From the NCBI GenBank assembly GCA_035540495.1, contig DATLGL010000043.1, forward strand, positions 1 to 26,481: 26,481 nucleotides of DNA, written 5' to 3'. The position numbers and the translations under genes are program-made. The notes below the pieces were generated by a model. That model saw only the letters and a program-made list of their open reading frames with translations, searched no databases and was not told the DNA's origin. Shown in pieces: positions 23,259 through 26,481 of the stretch (the first letter of the stretch is position 1; the number at the start of each line of letters is the position of its first letter). The DNA is from DASVEG01 sp035540495 (GTDB taxonomy: Bacteria; Actinomycetota; Acidimicrobiia; Acidimicrobiales; CADCTF01).

Positions 23259-24632
23259 GTGGACCCGTCGACGCTCGTGTTCGAGCTTCAGCAGCTGGTG
23301 GGCCCTGAGCACGTTCTCGCCGACGCCGACGCGGTGGCGGGGTACTGCGTCGACTGGACCGGACGCTTCCGTGGGGCCACGCCGGCAGTGGTCCGCCCGG
23401 GGAGCACCGTCGAGGTCGCGACGGTTGTCGAGTGGTGCGCGCGCCACCGCGTCGCCCTCGTCCCGCAAGGTGGCAACACCGGCCTCGTCGGCGGCGGCGT
23501 GCCGCTGTCGGGTGAGGTGGCGCTGACGACGTCTCGGCTGCGGATGCTCGGCGAGGTCGACGTCGTCGCGGGTCAGGTGACGGTCGGCGCCGGCGCGACG
23601 CTCGAGGCGGTGCAGACCCACGTCGCGCCGAGCGGGCTCGAGGTGGCGGTCGATCTCGGCGCGCGGGGCTCGGCGACGATCGGCGGCATGGTGGCCACCA
23701 ACGCCGGTGGGACGAGGGTCCTGCGACACGGGCCGATGCGAGCGCAGGTGCTCGGAGTGGAAGCGGTGCTCGGCGACGGCTCCGTCATCTCGCACCTTGG
23801 AGGTCTCCTCAAGGACAACACCGGCTACGACCTCGCCGGCCTGCTGTGCGGCAGCGAAGGCACGCTCGGGATCGTGACCGCCGTGCGACTGAGGCTCGTG
23901 CCGACGCTGCCCCAGGTGGCGACGGTGCTGCTGGCCCTCGACGACGCCCGATCGGCAGTCGCGGTCGCCGGCGCAGCTCGATCGTCTCCTGCGCTCCAGG
24001 CAGCCGAGCTGTTCTTCGCCGACGGGCTCGACTTGGTCACCGAGCACCTCGACCTCCCAGCCCCGTTCGGCGCCCGCCACGCGGCGTTCGTCCTGCTCGA
24101 GGCAGCGAGCACGAACGACCCGCTCGACGAGCTCCTGCCAGCGCTCGAACCGGTGGGCGACCTCGTGCGTGACACCGCGGTGGCGACGTCGTCGACCGCG
24201 CGCGCCGAGCTGTGGCGCCATCGCGAGGCCCACACCGAGGCGATCAACGCGCGAGGCGTCCCCCGCAAGCTCGACGTGACGCTGCCGCTGGCCGCGCTGG
24301 CATCGTTCTGCGAGGAGGTGCGCGACGTGGTGCGATCGGTCGCGCCCGCGGCAGAGACGTTCCTCTTCGGCCATGTCGGCGACGGCAACGTCCACGTCAA
24401 CGTCGTCGGGATCGACGACGCCGCGGTCGACGCACTCGACGACGCCGTGCTCGGGCTCGTCACGGCCAGAGGCGGGAGCATCAGCGCCGAGCACGGGATC
24501 GGGACGGCGAAGCGCCGCCACCTCCACCTCGGGCGATCGGATGCCGAGATCGAAGCGTTCCGGCGCATCAAGGGCGCTCTCGATCCCGCCGGCATCCTCA
24601 ATCCGAACGTGCTCTTGCCGGCGACCCGCTGA
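23259..24632 (+). CDS. FAD-linked 2-hydroxyacid dehydrogenase (GlcD / D-lactate / D-2-hydroxyglutarate type)
   Basis: The 457-residue protein is a VAO/PCMH-type flavoenzyme. The FAD-binding domain (about 35-215) has PQGGNTGLVGGGVPLSGEV (69-87) and GGMVATNAGGTRVLRHGPMR; the C-terminal FAD-oxidase domain (about 250-455) has HVGDGNVHVNV (372-382) with the metal/substrate His pair and SISAEHGIGTAKRRHL. This subfamily oxidises D-lactate, glycolate or D-2-hydroxyglutarate; the exact substrate is open. No Fe-S partner subunit (GlcE/GlcF) is present, so a stand-alone enzyme such as a D-2-hydroxyglutarate or D-lactate dehydrogenase is more likely than glycolate oxidase. The GTG at 23259 gives the usual N-terminus (DPSTLVFELQQLVG), although no good Shine-Dalgarno is seen. 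Confidence 0.9.
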   Translation: MDPSTLVFELQQLVGPEHVLADADAVAGYCVDWTGRFRGATPAVVRPGSTVEVATVVEWCARHRVALVPQGGNTGLVGGGVPLSGEVALTTSRLRMLGEVDVVAGQVTVGAGATLEAVQTHVAPSGLEVAVDLGARGSATIGGMVATNAGGTRVLRHGPMRAQVLGVEAVLGDGSVISHLGGLLKDNTGYDLAGLLCGSEGTLGIVTAVRLRLVPTLPQVATVLLALDDARSAVAVAGAARSSPALQAAELFFADGLDLVTEHLDLPAPFGARHAAFVLLEAASTNDPLDELLPALEPVGDLVRDTAVATSSTARAELWRHREAHTEAINARGVPRKLDVTLPLAALASFCEEVRDVVRSVAPAAETFLFGHVGDGNVHVNVVGIDDAAVDALDDAVLGLVTARGGSISAEHGIGTAKRRHLHLGRSDAEIEAFRRIKGALDPAGILNPNVLLPATR

Positions 24633-24668
24633 GCATGAAGACCGGTCAGTTGTGGGTACGTCTCGTCC

Positions 24669-24881
24669 GTGAGCAACGACCCGCACAAGGAACCGGAGAA
24701 CAGCACCGTCGACAACTGGATGGGCCAGGAGGTGAACAAGGACGCCGAGCTGGCCGACCGCCTGTTGCAGGAGAAGGGCGGCGACGAGGCTGCAGCCGAG
24801 CAGGCCTTCGAGAGCCAGTCGGAGGGCGCCGAGCCCGACCCTGGTGAGGTCAAGCGGGCGAACGGCGAGGGCTACGCCTGA
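24669..24881 (+). CDS. small acidic hydrophilic protein
   Basis: The 70-residue product is highly polar and acidic, with no hydrophobic stretch, and is probably disordered or a short amphipathic helix (KDAELADRLLQEKGGDEAAAEQAFESQ, about 24-50). I recognise no family. It lies 36 nt after the FAD dehydrogenase. TACGTC, 6 nt before the GTG, resembles the leaderless -10 box but ends in C instead of T. Its last 10 nt overlap the convergent racemase-like gene. The amino acid composition is unlike a chance antisense frame, which here would be Arg-rich, so I regard it as real. Confidence 0.6.
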   Translation: MSNDPHKEPENSTVDNWMGQEVNKDAELADRLLQEKGGDEAAAEQAFESQSEGAEPDPGEVKRANGEGYA

Positions 24882-25990
24882 ACCTGGACGACCTCCGTCG
24901 AGATCGTCAGTTCTTCGAGCGCTGAGGGGTCCGGCGTCACACCGATGCCGGCCCCCTTCGGCACGTGGAGGCGCCCGCCGTCGAGCACGAACGGCGGCGT
25001 CACGTCGAGGCGGTAGTAGCGGTCGGACGCCGACAGGTCGGGCGGCAACGTGAAGCCCGGCAGCGCAGCGAGCGCGAGGTTCGCGGCGCGCCCGATGCCC
25101 GACTCGAGCATCCCCCCGCACCACAGCCCGACCCCTTCGTCCACGCACCGGTCGTGGATGCGTACCGCTTCCACGTAGCCCCCGACGCGGCCCGGCTTGA
25201 GGTTGACGACCGAGCAGGCACCGAGGGCGAGCGCGGTGTCGAGGTCGCCGAGCGACTCGATCGACTCGTCGAGGCAGATGGGAGTCGCGATCCGCCGGGC
25301 CAGCTCGGCGTGGCCGGTCAGGTCGTCGTCGCCGAGGGGTTGTTCGATGAGCAGCAGCTCCAGGTCGTCGAGCGCCGCAAGGGCCGCTGCAGCCGCGTCG
25401 ACATCATCCGCGTACGCACCGTTGGCGTCGGCCTGCAGCAGCAGTGCGTCACCGAACGCCTCGCGCACGGCCCGCAGCGGCTCGATGTCGTGCCGCGGAG
25501 CGATCTTGAGCTTCACCCGGCGATAGCCGGCGTCGACGTACGCGGCCACCTGCTCGAGCAGCTCGTCGGTGGTCGAGCTCATGCCCACACTGACGCCGGG
25601 GTCGACCGCGTCCCGGGTGGCGCCGAGGAACGACGCCAGGCTCTGCTCGGCGCTCCGCAGCTCCGCGTCGAGGACGGCGAGCTCGAGAGCGCATTTCGCC
25701 ATGCGATGACCCTTCACCGGCGCGAGCAGCGATGCGACGTCTCCCCCACGGAGCTCGACGGCTGCGAGCAGCGGGAGCAGGTGGCGCACGATCACGTCGC
25801 GGGCGCCGTCGACGTACTCGGCGGTGTACGTGGGCTCGGCCAGGGCTGCGCACTCGCTCCACCCGTCACCCACCGACGTGACCGCCCGCAGCAGCAGCAC
25901 CTCGCGGTCGCTCTGGACGCCGGCAGCGGTGCGGAACGGCGTCACCAGAGGGAGACGGAGGAGGCGGAGCTCGAGTGCCTCCAGCCTCAC
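24872..25990 (-). CDS. enolase-superfamily enzyme: o-succinylbenzoate synthase / N-acylamino acid racemase
   Basis: The 372-residue enzyme belongs to the MLE/OSBS subgroup of the enolase superfamily. It has a capping domain (about 1-125) and a barrel with all expected catalytic residues: Lys160 and Lys162 (VKLKIAP), metal ligands Asp188 (DANGAY), Glu216 (LIEQPL) and Asp241 (CLDES), and Lys265 (NLKPGRVGG), plus WCGGMLESGIGRAAN. This set fits o-succinylbenzoate synthase (menC, menaquinone synthesis) or N-succinyl/N-acylamino acid racemase; the two activities often share one protein. No other men gene is nearby, while a GNAT acyltransferase gene overlaps the start by 4 nt (GTGA), which favours the racemase role. 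The GTG at 25990 was chosen for this overlap and because the fold starts with LEALELRLLRLPLVTPFRTA. Confidence 0.88.
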   Translation of the reverse strand: MRLEALELRLLRLPLVTPFRTAAGVQSDREVLLLRAVTSVGDGWSECAALAEPTYTAEYVDGARDVIVRHLLPLLAAVELRGGDVASLLAPVKGHRMAKCALELAVLDAELRSAEQSLASFLGATRDAVDPGVSVGMSSTTDELLEQVAAYVDAGYRRVKLKIAPRHDIEPLRAVREAFGDALLLQADANGAYADDVDAAAAALAALDDLELLLIEQPLGDDDLTGHAELARRIATPICLDESIESLGDLDTALALGACSVVNLKPGRVGGYVEAVRIHDRCVDEGVGLWCGGMLESGIGRAANLALAALPGFTLPPDLSASDRYYRLDVTPPFVLDGGRLHVPKGAGIGVTPDPSALEELTISTEVVQVQA

Positions 25991-26481
25991 GACGGCGAGT
26001 GGAAGAGGATGCGCCACCCGCGCTCGACGAAGCCGGATGCCTCGGCGACCTTGGCCGACGCGTGGTTCGACGGGTCGTGCAGGTAGGTCGGCGTTCGGCC
26101 CGCATCGATCACCGACTGCGCCGCGGTGACGACGAGACGCCGCGCGAGACCCTTCCCGCGTGCCGCCTCCTCCGTGCCCACAGAGATCTCCCAGACGTTG
26201 TCGTCGTGGCGCTTCAACCCGACACCGGCCATGTACGCGCCGTCGTCGTCGCGCTCGATGAGCACGTCTCCCCCGAACGGATGCAGCCACTCCGGAACCG
26301 ACGGGTCGTCGGCCGGCACCCACGTGCCGAGCGGCTCCATCGGCGTCGGGGCGACCGTCCAGCGCATGATGCCGGTGCCGATGCGCCCGCCGAGACGCTC
26401 GACGAGATCTTCCGCCGACGACGCACCGGCCGCCTTGTCGTAGAGCTCCGCGGTGACCCCGACGACGGTGCCCGCTGGTGT
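25987..26481 (-). CDS. GNAT-family N-acyltransferase (5' end outside window)
   Basis: The minus-strand frame runs open from the window edge to TGA at 25987, giving at least 164 residues. An internal ATG at 26367 exists, but coding-like sequence (ELYDKAAGASSAEDLVERLGG) continues in frame upstream, so the true start lies beyond 26481. The C-terminal part carries the GNAT acetyl-CoA motif A, EEAARGKGLARRLVV, with the R-x-x-G-x-G/A-type loop, then the motif B-like TYLHDPSNHASAKVAEASGFVERG. It would transfer an acyl group from acyl-CoA to an amine. The stop overlaps the start of the racemase-like gene (GTGA), implying coupled translation and a shared pathway, possibly N-succinylation or N-acetylation of amino acids. 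Confidence 0.85.
   Translation of the reverse strand, partial: TPAGTVVGVTAELYDKAAGASSAEDLVERLGGRIGTGIMRWTVAPTPMEPLGTWVPADDPSVPEWLHPFGGDVLIERDDDGAYMAGVGLKRHDDNVWEISVGTEEAARGKGLARRLVVTAAQSVIDAGRTPTYLHDPSNHASAKVAEASGFVERGWRILFHSPS

Overview
This is a GC-rich, gene-dense bacterial chromosome segment with no tRNA, rRNA, CRISPR array, insertion sequence or phage gene that I can see. GTG starts are common, 4-nt stop/start overlaps are frequent, and several genes carry a TANNNT -10 box 6-8 nt before the start codon, which is typical of leaderless transcripts in actinobacteria. With the gene content (actinobacterial-style leuB-ilvE-cimA, a SigE-type ECF sigma factor, a GH15 enzyme next to greA, a full Mrp/Mnh antiporter) this suggests an actinobacterium, possibly from the Acidimicrobiia. 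That placement is inference from style and resemblance, not from a marker gene.

Layout: (1) 1-830 (-) is an alpha/beta hydrolase cut by the window edge, divergent from a Kelch-repeat lipoprotein (850-1860). (2) A GH15 glucanohydrolase/trehalase-like gene and greA run on the minus strand (1857-4135). (3) 4136-9185 (+) is a branched-chain amino acid operon. It opens with a 15-codon leader peptide rich in Leu/Val/Ile codons, a strong hairpin and a terminator-like hairpin, then leuB, ilvE, cimA, a conserved hypothetical gene and an epoxide-hydrolase-like gene. (4) 9169-10994 (-) holds a small membrane protein, an ECF sigma factor with an apparent autoregulatory promoter, and a membrane protein that is probably its anti-sigma partner. 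(5) 11012-15676 (+) has an acyl-CoA dehydrogenase and a two-gene asymmetric ABC exporter. (6) 15702-16951 has a membrane sensor-like protein with a degenerate kinase dimerisation helix, convergent with an unknown gene. (7) 17018-23150 (-) is a complete mnhABCDEFG cation/proton antiporter operon ending in a universal-stress-protein gene; all six mnh junctions are 4-nt overlaps. (8) 23259-24881 (+) has an FAD-linked 2-hydroxyacid dehydrogenase and a small acidic protein. (9) 24872-26481 (-) has a GNAT acetyltransferase (cut by the window edge) overlapping a MenC/N-acylamino-acid-racemase-like enolase-superfamily enzyme.

How they work together: LeuB, IlvE and CimA can take part in isoleucine synthesis through citramalate as well as in leucine/valine metabolism, and the leader peptide would couple their transcription to charged Leu/Val/Ile tRNA. 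The Mnh complex would exchange Na+ (or K+) for protons in pH and salt homeostasis. The GNAT-racemase pair resembles the known N-succinyl-amino-acid route that converts D- to L-amino acids. I saw no clearly unprecedented system. The strongest under-annotated item is the leuB leader/attenuator, followed by the GNAT-racemase pair, the asymmetric exporter and the histidine-less sensor.
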